64,000 nucleotides of DNA from SIG603 sp044432645 (lineage in GTDB: Bacteria > Bacillota > Clostridia > Oscillospirales > Acutalibacteraceae). Positions 7,502 to 16,889 of this stretch are shown piece after piece. Location: the NCBI GenBank assembly GCA_044432645.1, contig JAWXUM010000003.1, positions 62,001-126,000 of the forward strand. The letters are read 5' to 3'. Position numbers and translations under genes: made by a program. Below the pieces are notes generated by a model. That model worked only from the letters and a program-made list of their open reading frames with translations. It was not told where the DNA came from and searched no databases. Position 1 is the first letter of the stretch, and the number at the start of each line of letters is the position of its first letter.

Positions 7502-8755
7502 ATGAAAATACTTGTAATCGGTTCTGGTGGTCGTGAACATGCTATCATCAGAAAATTTAAAGAAAGTCCAAAAGTTACAGAACTTTACTGCTCACCTGGT
7601 AATGGTGGTATAGCTAAAGATGCTACATGCGTGGCTCTTTCTGGCAATGACGAAGTTGTAAGTTTTGCTAAAGAAAATGCAATTGACCTAGTTTTTGTGG
7701 CACCTGACGACCAATTAGCTGATGGCATGGTTGACGAAGTGGAAAAAGCTGGAATTAAAACTTTTGGCCCTAAAGCAAACGCTGCTATTATTGAGGCAAG
7801 CAAAGTTTTCTCTAAAGACCTTATGAAAAAATATAATATTCCAACAGCTGGCTACGAAGTTTTTGATTGTCCTAAAAAAGCTATAGAGTACATAGAAAAA
7901 GAAAATACTGTGCCTGTAGTAGTAAAGGCAGATGGTCTTGCACTTGGCAAAGGCGTTATAATAGCTGAAACTATTGAAGATGCGAAAGAAGCTGTTAAAT
8001 CTATTATGGAAGACAAAATGTTTGGTAGTTCTGGCAACAACATTGTTATCGAAGAATTTTTAACAGGCCCAGAAGTAAGTGTTTTGTCATTTACCGACGG
8101 TAAAACTTTATACCCAATGGCAAGTTCTAAAGACCATAAAAGAGCTTTAGACGGAAATAAAGGTTTAAACACTGGTGGTATGGGAACAATTTCACCTAAC
8201 CCATTTTATACAAATGACATTGCTAAAGAGTGTATGGAAACAATTTTCATTCCTACTATTGAAGCTATGAACACTGAGGGTAGACCTTTTAAAGGCTGTT
8301 TATATTTTGGCTTAATGCTTACACCAAAAGGTCCAAAAGTTATCGAATACAACGCAAGATTTGGCGACCCTGAAACTCAAGTTGTACTTCCAAGGCTTAA
8401 AACAGACTTAGTTGACATTTGCCTTGCAATTTGTGAAAATAAACTATGCGACTTAGAAATTGAGTGGACAAACACTGCTAGTGCTTGCGTAATCATGGCA
8501 AGTGGTGGCTACCCACAATCTTACCCAAAAGGCATAGAGATTACAGGACTTGATGAGAATGGACAGCTTAATGATTTAACTATTTATCACGCTGGCACTG
8601 CTTTAAAAGACGAAAAACTTGTCACAAACGGAGGCAGAGTTTTAGGTGTTACTGCAGTAGCAGATACACTTGAAAATGCTTTAGAAAAAGCTTATGCTGG
8701 TGTTAATAAAATAAAATTTAACGGCGCACACTATAGAACCGACATAGGTAAATAA
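7502..8755 (+). CDS. purD: Phosphoribosylamine-glycine ligase PurD
   Basis: PurD joins glycine to phosphoribosylamine with ATP. The start is the ATG at 7502 behind AAAGGGGAATT; the longer frame from 7388 runs through repeat sequence. The resulting 417 residues match the family. The N-terminal GSGGREHAI is the PurD signature; the ATP-grasp core shows VVKADGLALGKGV, the LNTGGMGT loop and EYNARFGDPE. It is the last recognised purine gene of the cluster; purC, purF, purL, purB and purK are not in the window. Confidence 0.97.
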   Translation: MKILVIGSGGREHAIIRKFKESPKVTELYCSPGNGGIAKDATCVALSGNDEVVSFAKENAIDLVFVAPDDQLADGMVDEVEKAGIKTFGPKANAAIIEASKVFSKDLMKKYNIPTAGYEVFDCPKKAIEYIEKENTVPVVVKADGLALGKGVIIAETIEDAKEAVKSIMEDKMFGSSGNNIVIEEFLTGPEVSVLSFTDGKTLYPMASSKDHKRALDGNKGLNTGGMGTISPNPFYTNDIAKECMETIFIPTIEAMNTEGRPFKGCLYFGLMLTPKGPKVIEYNARFGDPETQVVLPRLKTDLVDICLAICENKLCDLEIEWTNTASACVIMASGGYPQSYPKGIEITGLDENGQLNDLTIYHAGTALKDEKLVTNGGRVLGVTAVADTLENALEKAYAGVNKIKFNGAHYRTDIGK

Positions 8756-8779
8756 ATTATAATCAAAACAAAATTGTTA

Positions 8780-8800
8780 GGAACGTCCAGTGGGCGTTCC
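8780..8800 (+). repeat. 21-nt palindrome with AGT loop (copy 6)
   Basis: GGAACGTCC-AGT-GGGCGTTCC has the same length, the same AGT loop and the same single T-G wobble (seventh pair) as the hairpins at 6113-6133 and 7378-7398, but different stem bases. It lies just after purD. Confidence 0.65.
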
Positions 8801-8815
8801 TTAAATATAAAAATC

Positions 8816-9523
8816 ATGAATAATAAAATATTGAAAATAATAACACTTTCCATAATTGCCTTAATTTTTATTTGGTTTAGCTTGGTTATTCCGTCTGGAG
8901 ATTATAGAATTGGCAATTTTTTTGGGCAATTACTTTGCCTTTATGCGGGTTTTTTGGCCAGCTTTTTTAATAAACTTAAAAACAAAGGATTTAAAAAGAC
9001 AATGTATATTCTGCTTGGTGTTTTTTTAGCTGGCATGGCTTGGGTAATATTTTTAACTGTTCAAATTTTTGGTGCTACACTCAACACTGATATTCCAGAA
9101 GATGCTACTATAATTGTACTTGGTGCAAGAGTTACAGAAAACGGTGCAAGTTTAAGCTTTGCACAGCGATTAGATGTGGCTTATGAATTTTTAATAGAAA
9201 ACCCAGAAGCCTCGTGCATTGTTACAGGTGGCCAGGGCGATGACGAACCTGCTACAGAAGCTAGTGTAGGTGTGGCTTATTTGATAGAAAAAGGCATAGC
9301 TGAAAGCAGAATTTATGCAGAGGATAAATCGACAAGCACTTGGGAAAATCTTGAATTCTCGAAAATAATAATCGAAGAAAATGACCTTTCCCCTATCATT
9401 GCTGTTTCAACTCAAAATTTTCACATTAAAAGAGCAACTTCTCAAGCAAAAGATTTAAGCTATGAGGTTTATTCCCTTGTAGCAGATACAGATTTTATAT
9501 TACTTCCAGGTTACTATGGCTGA
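8816..9523 (+). CDS. YdcF/SanA-like DUF218 membrane protein
   Basis: Two or three hydrophobic segments occupy residues ~7-85, followed by a soluble DUF218 domain: ATIIVLGARV, SFAQRLDVAYEFL, CIVTGGQGDDEPATEA, GIAESRIYAEDKSTSTWENLEFSK. Family members such as SanA and ElyC act at the cell envelope, but the reaction is not established. The ATG at 8816 is chosen because the earlier TTG frame would translate a palindromic repeat; no clear ribosome site precedes 8816, so the start is uncertain. Its placement after purD looks incidental. Confidence 0.75.
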   Translation: MNNKILKIITLSIIALIFIWFSLVIPSGDYRIGNFFGQLLCLYAGFLASFFNKLKNKGFKKTMYILLGVFLAGMAWVIFLTVQIFGATLNTDIPEDATIIVLGARVTENGASLSFAQRLDVAYEFLIENPEASCIVTGGQGDDEPATEASVGVAYLIEKGIAESRIYAEDKSTSTWENLEFSKIIIEENDLSPIIAVSTQNFHIKRATSQAKDLSYEVYSLVADTDFILLPGYYG

Positions 9524-9586
9524 GAGCTTTTAGCGCTTACTCAGTATTACATATATAAAATTATTTAAATTATAAGGAGATCTTCT

Positions 9587-10960
9587 ATGAAGCCAAATGT
9601 TATTTTAATCAATTGTGATGATTTAGGTTATGGAGATTTAGGATGTTACGGTTCACCAGTAAATGACACTCCATACATTGATTTTTTAGCCGAAAATGGT
9701 GTTAAATTCAATAGTTTTTATGCAAGTTCCTCGGTATGCACTCCGTCAAGAGCATCGCTTATGACTGGTTGTTATGCTCAACGTGTTGAACTACCTTTAG
9801 TTCTTTTTCCAGCTGCTGAAGAAGGGCTAAATAAAGATGAATTTACACTAGGCAATTTGTTCCAAAATTCTGGATACAAAACAATGTTAGTAGGCAAATG
9901 GCATTGTGGTGACCATCCAGATACTCTTCCACTTAAATTTGGTTTCGACGATTATTATGGTCTTCCTTACAGCAACGATATGGGAATACAGCTAAACCCT
10001 CAAAGACTTTTGCCACCTCTTCCATTAATACATGGTGATGAAATCATTCAACAACAACCAGACCAAACTGGTATTACTGAAAGATACGTGGAAAAATCTA
10101 TAGATTTTATTCGAAACAGTGTGAAATCTGATAATAATTTTTTCTTGTACCTTGCTCATATGCATGTGCATTTACCCTTATATGAACAAAAGCAATTTAT
10201 AGAAAAAAGTAGAAACGGTGACTTTGGTGCTTGTGTTTCTTCTATCGACTGGTCTGTTGGAGTTTTACTTCATGAACTTGAAAAGTTATCTGTACTAGAG
10301 GATACTTTGATAATTTTCACCTCAGACAATGGTTCTACTGGTAAATTTGGTGCATCTAATGCTCCTTTAAAAGGAACTAAATTTTCAAACTATGAGGGTG
10401 GTTTTAGAGTTCCATTTATATCTTATTGGAAAGGTCATATTAAAGAGGGTGTAGAAATAGACAATATTGCTTCTAACATTGATTTATTGCCAACTTTTGC
10501 CAATTTAATTGACGGGAAATTAAGTGACAATATAATAGACGGTGTTGATATTTCTGAAATGTTATGTGGTAATGATGTTGAAAAGCGCAAAGAGTTTATC
10601 TATTTTTGCAACTATAACCTTACTGCTATTAGAAAAGGTAAATATAAATTACAAATTAGTCATAGTCATATGGGTAAAAGACCTAAAAACCTACCACTTG
10701 TTTATGACCCAATGTTTTTATTTGACCTTGAAAATGACATAACAGAAGATAACAATATTATAAACTTACACCCAGAAATTGCTGAAGACTTATTTAAAAG
10801 TACTGATAAAACAAGAAAAGCTTTAGGCGATACACTTACTAACACTGTAGGCGACGAGGTTAGACCTTGTAGAAAAATTGAAAATCCACAACCTTTAACA
10901 ATATATGACGAAAATCACCCTTATATAATTTCTATGTATGATAAAGATGAACGTGGCTAA
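9587..10960 (+). CDS. Type I (Cys-type) sulfatase, apparently cytoplasmic
   Basis: Alkaline-phosphatase-superfamily sulfatase of 457 residues. NCDDLGYGD (9-17) gives calcium-binding Asp residues; C51-T-P-S-R55 followed by ASLMTG is the C-x-P-S-R motif in which Cys becomes formylglycine. GKWHCG (~105) and SDNGS (~246-250) are further active-site strings. No signal peptide is visible, so the enzyme should act on a small sulfated compound or sulfated sugar brought into the cell. Maturation needs a radical-SAM sulfatase-maturing enzyme, which is not in the window. AAGGAG precedes the ATG. The substrate cannot be told from sequence. Confidence 0.9.
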   Translation: MKPNVILINCDDLGYGDLGCYGSPVNDTPYIDFLAENGVKFNSFYASSSVCTPSRASLMTGCYAQRVELPLVLFPAAEEGLNKDEFTLGNLFQNSGYKTMLVGKWHCGDHPDTLPLKFGFDDYYGLPYSNDMGIQLNPQRLLPPLPLIHGDEIIQQQPDQTGITERYVEKSIDFIRNSVKSDNNFFLYLAHMHVHLPLYEQKQFIEKSRNGDFGACVSSIDWSVGVLLHELEKLSVLEDTLIIFTSDNGSTGKFGASNAPLKGTKFSNYEGGFRVPFISYWKGHIKEGVEIDNIASNIDLLPTFANLIDGKLSDNIIDGVDISEMLCGNDVEKRKEFIYFCNYNLTAIRKGKYKLQISHSHMGKRPKNLPLVYDPMFLFDLENDITEDNNIINLHPEIAEDLFKSTDKTRKALGDTLTNTVGDEVRPCRKIENPQPLTIYDENHPYIISMYDKDERG

Positions 10961-10974
10961 ATAGAGGTAACACG

Positions 10975-11748
10975 ATGAATATACTTGCAATTGGAGATAT
11001 TGTAGGAACAAATGGTTGTTCTTTTTTAAGGTCGAAACTTAACATATTAAAAAGTCAAATGGATATTGATTTAGTTATTGCAAACGGTGAAAATTCAGCT
11101 GACGGAAACGGAATTACTCCTAGTTCTGCTAATTATCTTTTTGACAGTGGAGTCGATGTTATAACTTTAGGTAACCACACATTTAGACGTCCTGAAATAT
11201 ATGAATATTTAGAAAATTCAAATAATGCTATACTTAGACCCTACAATTTTCCAAAAGGCACACCTGGAAAAGGTCTTTATATACATGATATGGGTAGAAT
11301 TCAAGTAGCTGTTATAAATTTAATGGGACAAGCTTATTTAGACCCTTTAGATTGTCCTTTTAAGGCAATTGATGAAATTTTCGAAAATAACAGTTTACCT
11401 AAAATTGTAATAGTTGACTTTCACGCTGAAGCTACTGGTGAAAAACGTGCTTTTGGTTTTTATGCTGACGGAAAAGTTAGTGGAATTTTTGGCACACACA
11501 CGCATGTTCCAACTGCTGATGCACAAATTTTACCAAAAGGTACAGCTTATATAACAGATGTTGGTATGACTGGTGGAATTAATTCAGTTTTAGGTGTAAA
11601 GCCTGAACTTATTATAAAAAAGCTAAAAACCAAATTACCTGTAAGATTTGAAAACTCAACAGATGAACAAAAAATGGATTGCTTTTTAATGAATATTGAC
11701 GAAAAAACAGGCCTTTGTGTTAAATCTGAAAGATTTTCAGTAAAATAA
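10975..11748 (+). CDS. ymdB: YmdB-family metallophosphoesterase
   Basis: TIGR00282-type calcineurin-like phosphoesterase. Metal-binding strings are GDIVG (7-11), GENSADG, GNHTF, DFHAEAT and GTHTHVPTAD, in the order seen in Bacillus YmdB, which hydrolyses 2',3'-cyclic nucleotides and affects development. The 257-residue length is normal. It starts 14 nt after the sulfatase stop with an AGAGG site, so the two are probably co-transcribed. The rny gene, a common partner elsewhere, is not adjacent. Confidence 0.9.
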   Translation: MNILAIGDIVGTNGCSFLRSKLNILKSQMDIDLVIANGENSADGNGITPSSANYLFDSGVDVITLGNHTFRRPEIYEYLENSNNAILRPYNFPKGTPGKGLYIHDMGRIQVAVINLMGQAYLDPLDCPFKAIDEIFENNSLPKIVIVDFHAEATGEKRAFGFYADGKVSGIFGTHTHVPTADAQILPKGTAYITDVGMTGGINSVLGVKPELIIKKLKTKLPVRFENSTDEQKMDCFLMNIDEKTGLCVKSERFSVK

Positions 11749-11761
11749 TATTAAAGAAAAG

Positions 11762-11790
11762 TTGTAATTTTTATATTAGTATGCTATAAT
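11762..11790 (+). promoter_or_regulatory. Promoter of fakA (extended -10)
   Basis: TTGTAA (11762-11767), 17-nt spacer, TATAAT (11785-11790) preceded by TGC, giving a TGn extended -10. It sits in the ymdB-fakA gap. Confidence 0.7.
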
Positions 11791-11830
11791 TAAGCTAATT
11801 AAATTCGAATAAACGAAGGATGTGTTACAA

Positions 11831-13468
11831 TTGATTAAAGGGTTTCAACTAAGAGATGCTATTATTTCAGGTTCTAACAATATAATTAATCATAAAAAAT
11901 TAGTAGACGATTTAAATATTTTCCCTGTACCAGACGGTGATACTGGTACTAATATGTCTATGACAATTTCTGCTGCTGCCAAAGAACTTTCAAAGTTAAA
12001 CGATGATTGTACTGTTGAAGAAGTGTCTAAAATAGCTGCTAGTTCTATGCTTAGAGGTGCTAGGGGTAATTCTGGTGTTATTTTATCACTGTTATTCCGT
12101 GGTTTTAGAGATGGACTTGCTGGATTGATAGAGGCTGACGGTCAAGCTTTATCAAGAGCTTTAAACATCGGTGTTGAAAAAGCTTATGGAGCTGTTATGA
12201 AACCAACTGAGGGTACAATGCTTACTGTTTCTAGAGTTGCTGCTGAACTTAGCACTGCATCTTTACAAATTGACAATGACCCACTTTATGTTTGGGATTC
12301 TATTTGTATTGGAGCTAACGATGCTTTGGCGCAAACTCCTGAACTTTTACCTGTACTTAAAAAAGCTGGTGTTGTAGATGCTGGTGGTAAAGGTGTTTGC
12401 CTAATTTTTGAGGGTATGTACAGTGTTTTTAAAAACGGTGTTATAATTAAGCCTGAAACTTTAGCAATTGACGCTGATGCACAAAATAGCTTTGAAAATG
12501 CTATTTCTGAATATGATGAAGTAATCAACTTTACTTATTGTACTGAATTTATAATTGGTATCGAAAATACTAAGGATCCATTTGAACTTAGAGCTTACCT
12601 TGAAACAATCGGTGACTGCGTTGTAGTTGTTGATGATGAAGATATTATTAAAGTTCATGTTCACACAGAAGACCCAGGCAAAGCACTTCAAAAAGCTTTA
12701 ACATTTGGTAGTCTTTTAACTGTTAAAATTGAAAACATGCGTGAACAAAACAAAAATCTTACAGGTTCAGTTACTAAAAAAGATTTAGCTCCTTGTGAAC
12801 CTACAGAAGATATTGGTTTTGTTGCTGTTGCAGCTGGTGACGGTTTAATAGAATTATTTAAAGAATTAGGATGTTCACATGTTGTAAGTGGTGGGCAAAC
12901 AATGAATCCAAGCACTGATGACATTGTAAAAGCTGTTATGGCAACTGGTGCTAAAACTGTTTATGTTTTACCTAACAACAAAAATATTATAATGGCTGCA
13001 CAACAAGCTACACCTATTGTTAAAGATAGAAATGTTGTTGTAATTCCAACAAAAACTATACCTGAGGGTTTAAGTGCAATGCTCGCCTTTGACCCTGACA
13101 GCGATACTCATTACAATGGTGAAACTATGCTTTCAGCTAGTTCTAATGTATCAACTGGTTTAGTAACATTTGCTGCTAGAGATTCTGAATACGGTGGTCA
13201 TAAAATTTCAGAAGGTGAAATTTTAGGTCTTTGTAACGGTAAAATGGATTTTGTTGAGAAAAATCCTGTTACTGCTTGCTTAAAAGTTGTTAAATCTTTA
13301 GTTAACAAACACAGTTCATTTATAACTATTATTTATGGTAGCGATATAAGCGAAGAAGACGCTCAAAAAGCTTACACTCAAATTAGCAATAAATATTCAA
13401 ACCACATGGAAGTTACACTTGTAAAAGGTGACCAACCTGTATATTACTTTATTCTTTCAGTTGAATAA
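11831..13468 (+). CDS. fakA: DAK2/DegV-type fatty-acid kinase FakA
   Basis: The ATP-binding subunit of the fatty acid kinase that phosphorylates exogenous fatty acids bound to FakB. The N-terminal DhaL-like domain contains D35-G-D-T-G-T-N-M (magnesium and ATP) and RGARGNSGVI; a middle domain and a C-terminal DegV-like domain (GGQTMNPSTDDI, LPNNKNI) complete the usual architecture at 545 residues. I prefer the TTG at 11831, 10 nt after AAGGA, over the GTG at 11822, which is almost on top of that site. No fakB lies next to it. Confidence 0.9.
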   Translation: MIKGFQLRDAIISGSNNIINHKKLVDDLNIFPVPDGDTGTNMSMTISAAAKELSKLNDDCTVEEVSKIAASSMLRGARGNSGVILSLLFRGFRDGLAGLIEADGQALSRALNIGVEKAYGAVMKPTEGTMLTVSRVAAELSTASLQIDNDPLYVWDSICIGANDALAQTPELLPVLKKAGVVDAGGKGVCLIFEGMYSVFKNGVIIKPETLAIDADAQNSFENAISEYDEVINFTYCTEFIIGIENTKDPFELRAYLETIGDCVVVVDDEDIIKVHVHTEDPGKALQKALTFGSLLTVKIENMREQNKNLTGSVTKKDLAPCEPTEDIGFVAVAAGDGLIELFKELGCSHVVSGGQTMNPSTDDIVKAVMATGAKTVYVLPNNKNIIMAAQQATPIVKDRNVVVIPTKTIPEGLSAMLAFDPDSDTHYNGETMLSASSNVSTGLVTFAARDSEYGGHKISEGEILGLCNGKMDFVEKNPVTACLKVVKSLVNKHSSFITIIYGSDISEEDAQKAYTQISNKYSNHMEVTLVKGDQPVYYFILSVE

Positions 13469-13502
13469 TAAACTTATTAAGGCACGTACCTTAAAATATT
13501 TT

Positions 13503-13530
13503 GTAGGGGACGTTTGTCCCCTACTTTTTT
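13503..13530 (+). terminator. GTAGGGGAC hairpin with T run: repeat copy 7 acting as terminator
   Basis: A perfect 9-bp stem, GTAGGGGAC (13503-13511) and GTCCCCTAC (13516-13524), has a 4-nt loop and a run of six T. It has the GTAGG/CCTAC ends of the repeat family and would terminate fakA transcription before recG. Confidence 0.75.
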
Positions 13531-13543
13531 ATTTGGAGATTAA

Positions 13544-15577
13544 ATGAAAAAACTTATCAGCCATGACATAACTTATTTAAAAGGAATTGGTCCTAACCGT
13601 GCCAAACTTTACGAAAAATTAGATATTCATAATGTAGCCGATTTACTTAAATTCTACCCAAGAATTTACGAAGATTGGCGTGAAGTTTTGCCTATTAATC
13701 AAACTATTATTGATGAAGTTTGTGTTATAAAAGCAACCGTTTTATCAAAGCCTAGCGAGCATAGACTTTCTGGTGGGAAAATCCTTTACAAGGTTAAAGT
13801 TGATGATGGCGAAAATGTTATGCAAATAACTTTTTTTAACAACAAATATATTCCTCAAATGCTTAAAAGTGGAACCCAATATTACTTTAGAGGCAAAGTT
13901 ACAAGTAACTTTACAGGACGAGAAATGACTTCGCCTGAATTTTCTATAACGCCTAAAGAACTACAACCAATTTATCCACAAACAAGTGGACTTAACAGCA
14001 AAAGTATAGCTGCTGCTGTTAAAGAAGCTTTGAAACTATTGCCAAATAATAAGCAAGACAGCATACCAGATGAATTAAGACAAAAATATCAACTTTGTCA
14101 CAGCAATTATGCTATAGAGAACGTACATTTCCCAATGACAAGAGAAACAGCTGAAATTGCAAGAAAACGTTTAATTTTTGAAGAACTTCTTATTTTACAA
14201 ATTGGTATGCGTAAAATTAAAGAAAAAAATAAGGCTTATACTAGTCATATTCTAAAAAAAGATTACAGTGCCGAATTCAGAAATTTATTGCCTTTCGCTT
14301 TAACTAACGCTCAACAAAACTCTATTGAAGATTGTTTGCATGATATGCAAACAAACACCCCTATGAACAGACTTTTGCAAGGTGATGTTGGTAGTGGTAA
14401 AACTGCTGTTGCTGCTGCAATTTGTCATAGTTGTGTTAAAAATTCAATACAATGCGCTATGATGGCACCAACCGAAATTTTAGCTATTCAACATTACCAC
14501 TCTTTAAACGAACTTTTATCACCTAGTGGAATTAACGTTGCACTTCTGACAGGTTCTCTTACAGCTAAAGAGAAAAAACTCATTTATGCCGACCTTGAAA
14601 CTGGTGCGATTGATTTACTAATAGGTACACATGCTCTTATAAGCGAAAAAGTTGCTTTTAAAAATTTAGGACTTGTAGTTACAGACGAACAACATAGATT
14701 TGGCGTTAAACAACGTTCAGCGCTTGCCTTAAAAGGACAAAGTCCTCATATGCTTGTTATGAGTGCAACACCTATTCCCAGAACCTTAGCACTAATGATT
14801 TATGGTGATTTAGATATTTCGATTTTAAATGAACTTCCAGCTGGCAGACAAAAAATTGAAACCTATGCTGTAAATACCGACAAAAGAATTAGAGCTTTTG
14901 GATATATTCAAAAGCACCTAAATGAAGGACGACAAGGTTATATTGTTTGCCCACTCATTGAAGAAGGTGTTAACGAGCTTGCCAATATAACCGAATATTT
15001 TGATTTTTTAAAAAACCACTTCGATGAAAATATAATAGGAATTCTCCACGGAAAAATGAAAGCAAAAGAAAAAGAAACCATTATGGAACGATTTTCTAAA
15101 GGTGAAATAAAACTTTTACTTTCTACCACTGTTGTAGAAGTTGGAGTTGATGTGCCTAATGCTGTTATAATGCTTATAGAAAATGCTGAAATGTACGGAC
15201 TTTCTCAACTTCACCAACTTCGTGGACGTGTTGGACGTGGTACACATAAATCTACCTGTATTTTGGTGAGTGATGCTCAAAACGAAGAGGCAATACAACG
15301 TTTAAAACTTATGTGTAGCACAACTGATGGCTTTAAAATTGCTGATGCTGACCTTTCTATGAGAGGTCCTGGCGACTTTTTTGGCAAAAAGCAACATGGT
15401 TTGCCTAAGCTTAAAATTGCTGATATGGCAAAAGATATGGATATTTTGAAACTAGCTAGTGATTGCGCTGTCGATATATTAAAAAAAGACCCTGACCTTA
15501 AAGAAAATCAAGCTCTTTTAGATGAAGTTTTATATTTGTTTAAAAGCTCAGGAAATGAAGACAGCATGATTTTATAG
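13544..15577 (+). CDS. recG: ATP-dependent DNA helicase RecG
   Basis: RecG reverses stalled forks and branch-migrates Holliday junctions. The 677 residues include an N-terminal wedge/OB domain (YLKGIGPNRAKLYEKL; about residues 50-160), Walker A GDVGSGKT (~280-287), the DEQH box (~381-384, DEQHRFGV), SATPIPRTLAL, and the C-terminal helicase domain ending QLRGRVGRG and DLSMRGPGDFFG. The ATG at 13544 follows a GGAG site and the upstream hairpin terminator. recG following fakA is a frequent order in Firmicutes. Confidence 0.97.
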   Translation: MKKLISHDITYLKGIGPNRAKLYEKLDIHNVADLLKFYPRIYEDWREVLPINQTIIDEVCVIKATVLSKPSEHRLSGGKILYKVKVDDGENVMQITFFNNKYIPQMLKSGTQYYFRGKVTSNFTGREMTSPEFSITPKELQPIYPQTSGLNSKSIAAAVKEALKLLPNNKQDSIPDELRQKYQLCHSNYAIENVHFPMTRETAEIARKRLIFEELLILQIGMRKIKEKNKAYTSHILKKDYSAEFRNLLPFALTNAQQNSIEDCLHDMQTNTPMNRLLQGDVGSGKTAVAAAICHSCVKNSIQCAMMAPTEILAIQHYHSLNELLSPSGINVALLTGSLTAKEKKLIYADLETGAIDLLIGTHALISEKVAFKNLGLVVTDEQHRFGVKQRSALALKGQSPHMLVMSATPIPRTLALMIYGDLDISILNELPAGRQKIETYAVNTDKRIRAFGYIQKHLNEGRQGYIVCPLIEEGVNELANITEYFDFLKNHFDENIIGILHGKMKAKEKETIMERFSKGEIKLLLSTTVVEVGVDVPNAVIMLIENAEMYGLSQLHQLRGRVGRGTHKSTCILVSDAQNEEAIQRLKLMCSTTDGFKIADADLSMRGPGDFFGKKQHGLPKLKIADMAKDMDILKLASDCAVDILKKDPDLKENQALLDEVLYLFKSSGNEDSMIL

Positions 15578-15593
15578 AAAAAAAGGAGAAATC

Positions 15594-16889
15594 ATGAGAA
15601 AAATTATTACTCCAAACGATGGATATTATATGGGTGACAAACCACATAAAAAGAAAAATTTCAATTTGGGTTGTTTGATTTTTATTGTAGTTATTGTTTT
15701 GACCATTTATAATTTTGACAACATTAAAAATTACGCTTATAATAATTTTATATACACAAATGAAATTGTAAGTCCTACAGCTACATCAACTTCTACTGCA
15801 ACAGATACTCCTATTCCTACAACACAGCCACTTGAAATAACTGTAGAAACCTATGATAGCGACTATCATTATTCGTTGCTTGATAGCGCTAGTCAAGAGA
15901 TTTATTTAAATATTTATCAGACTATTGTAAACAAAAGTGAAAGCCTTGACCTTTCTAATTATAATATTGATAGCGAAGCTTTAGAGTATATATTTTTTTC
16001 ATTTCGACTTGACCAAAATGAAATTTTTTGGTCAAAATCTGGATACACTTATTTAGCTTATGAAGATACCATGGAAATAACTTCTTTTGTACCAACTTAC
16101 TATTTGACTGAAGACGAAATAAATGAATATAAAATAAGTTTAGCTCAAAAAACTGCTGAAATTATAACTTTAGCTCAAAATTATGATAGTGATTATGAAA
16201 AAGCTTTGTTTTTGTACGAATATATAATTGAAAATACTCAATACAACATGGAAGTCGCTGAACTTATTAGCGATAATCAAACTGAAACTTACTATTTATC
16301 ACAAAATCTTTTAGGTGTTATTTTAAATGGGGACGGAATTTGCAGTGGTTACGCACAAGCTTACAGTTACCTTTTAGAGAAAGTTGGCATTAAATCTTTT
16401 TGTGTTAGTGGTCAAGCTGATGGAGTTAGCCATCAATGGAACATTATTTATTTGGACAACTGCCCTTATCATGTTGACTTAACTTGGGGCGACCCTGTTT
16501 CTACTGATGGTACTTCGAATTCTATAAGTTATGATTATTTTTGTATGACAACTGAACAAATTTTACAGACGCATACTATGAATTACGATTATCCTATTTG
16601 TATTGATACAACATATAATTATTATGTGTATAACGATATATATTTAAGTGAATACAGTCAAGAAGAAATAAAAGCCGCCTTTGTAACATCAATTTCCAAA
16701 GGCGACAGTGAAATTTTATTAAAATTTTCCAGTAATGAAGTGTACGAAGACGCTAAAAACGGTTTAATAAATAACGAAGAAATTTTCGATATTTTAAAAT
16801 ATTTTGATAATTATATTGATAAAACTAGTTGTTCTTACGCTTATAGCGATAGCAATTTGACTATAACTATATCTATAAGTTATCTTTAG
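15594..16889 (+). CDS. Membrane-anchored transglutaminase-like protein
   Basis: A short Lys-rich cytoplasmic head, one membrane segment (~24-42) and a Thr/Ser/Pro-rich stretch (~58-80) lead to an extracellular transglutaminase-like (papain-fold) domain. The catalytic triad is visible: C250 in DGICSGYAQA, H280 in SHQWN and D295 in HVDLTWGDP. Bacterial members are usually proteases or peptide-processing enzymes at the wall rather than true transglutaminases. The last 17 nt overlap the 3' end of nnr on the opposite strand. AAGGAG precedes the ATG. Substrate unknown. Confidence 0.85.
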   Translation: MRKIITPNDGYYMGDKPHKKKNFNLGCLIFIVVIVLTIYNFDNIKNYAYNNFIYTNEIVSPTATSTSTATDTPIPTTQPLEITVETYDSDYHYSLLDSASQEIYLNIYQTIVNKSESLDLSNYNIDSEALEYIFFSFRLDQNEIFWSKSGYTYLAYEDTMEITSFVPTYYLTEDEINEYKISLAQKTAEIITLAQNYDSDYEKALFLYEYIIENTQYNMEVAELISDNQTETYYLSQNLLGVILNGDGICSGYAQAYSYLLEKVGIKSFCVSGQADGVSHQWNIIYLDNCPYHVDLTWGDPVSTDGTSNSISYDYFCMTTEQILQTHTMNYDYPICIDTTYNYYVYNDIYLSEYSQEEIKAAFVTSISKGDSEILLKFSSNEVYEDAKNGLINNEEIFDILKYFDNYIDKTSCSYAYSDSNLTITISISYL

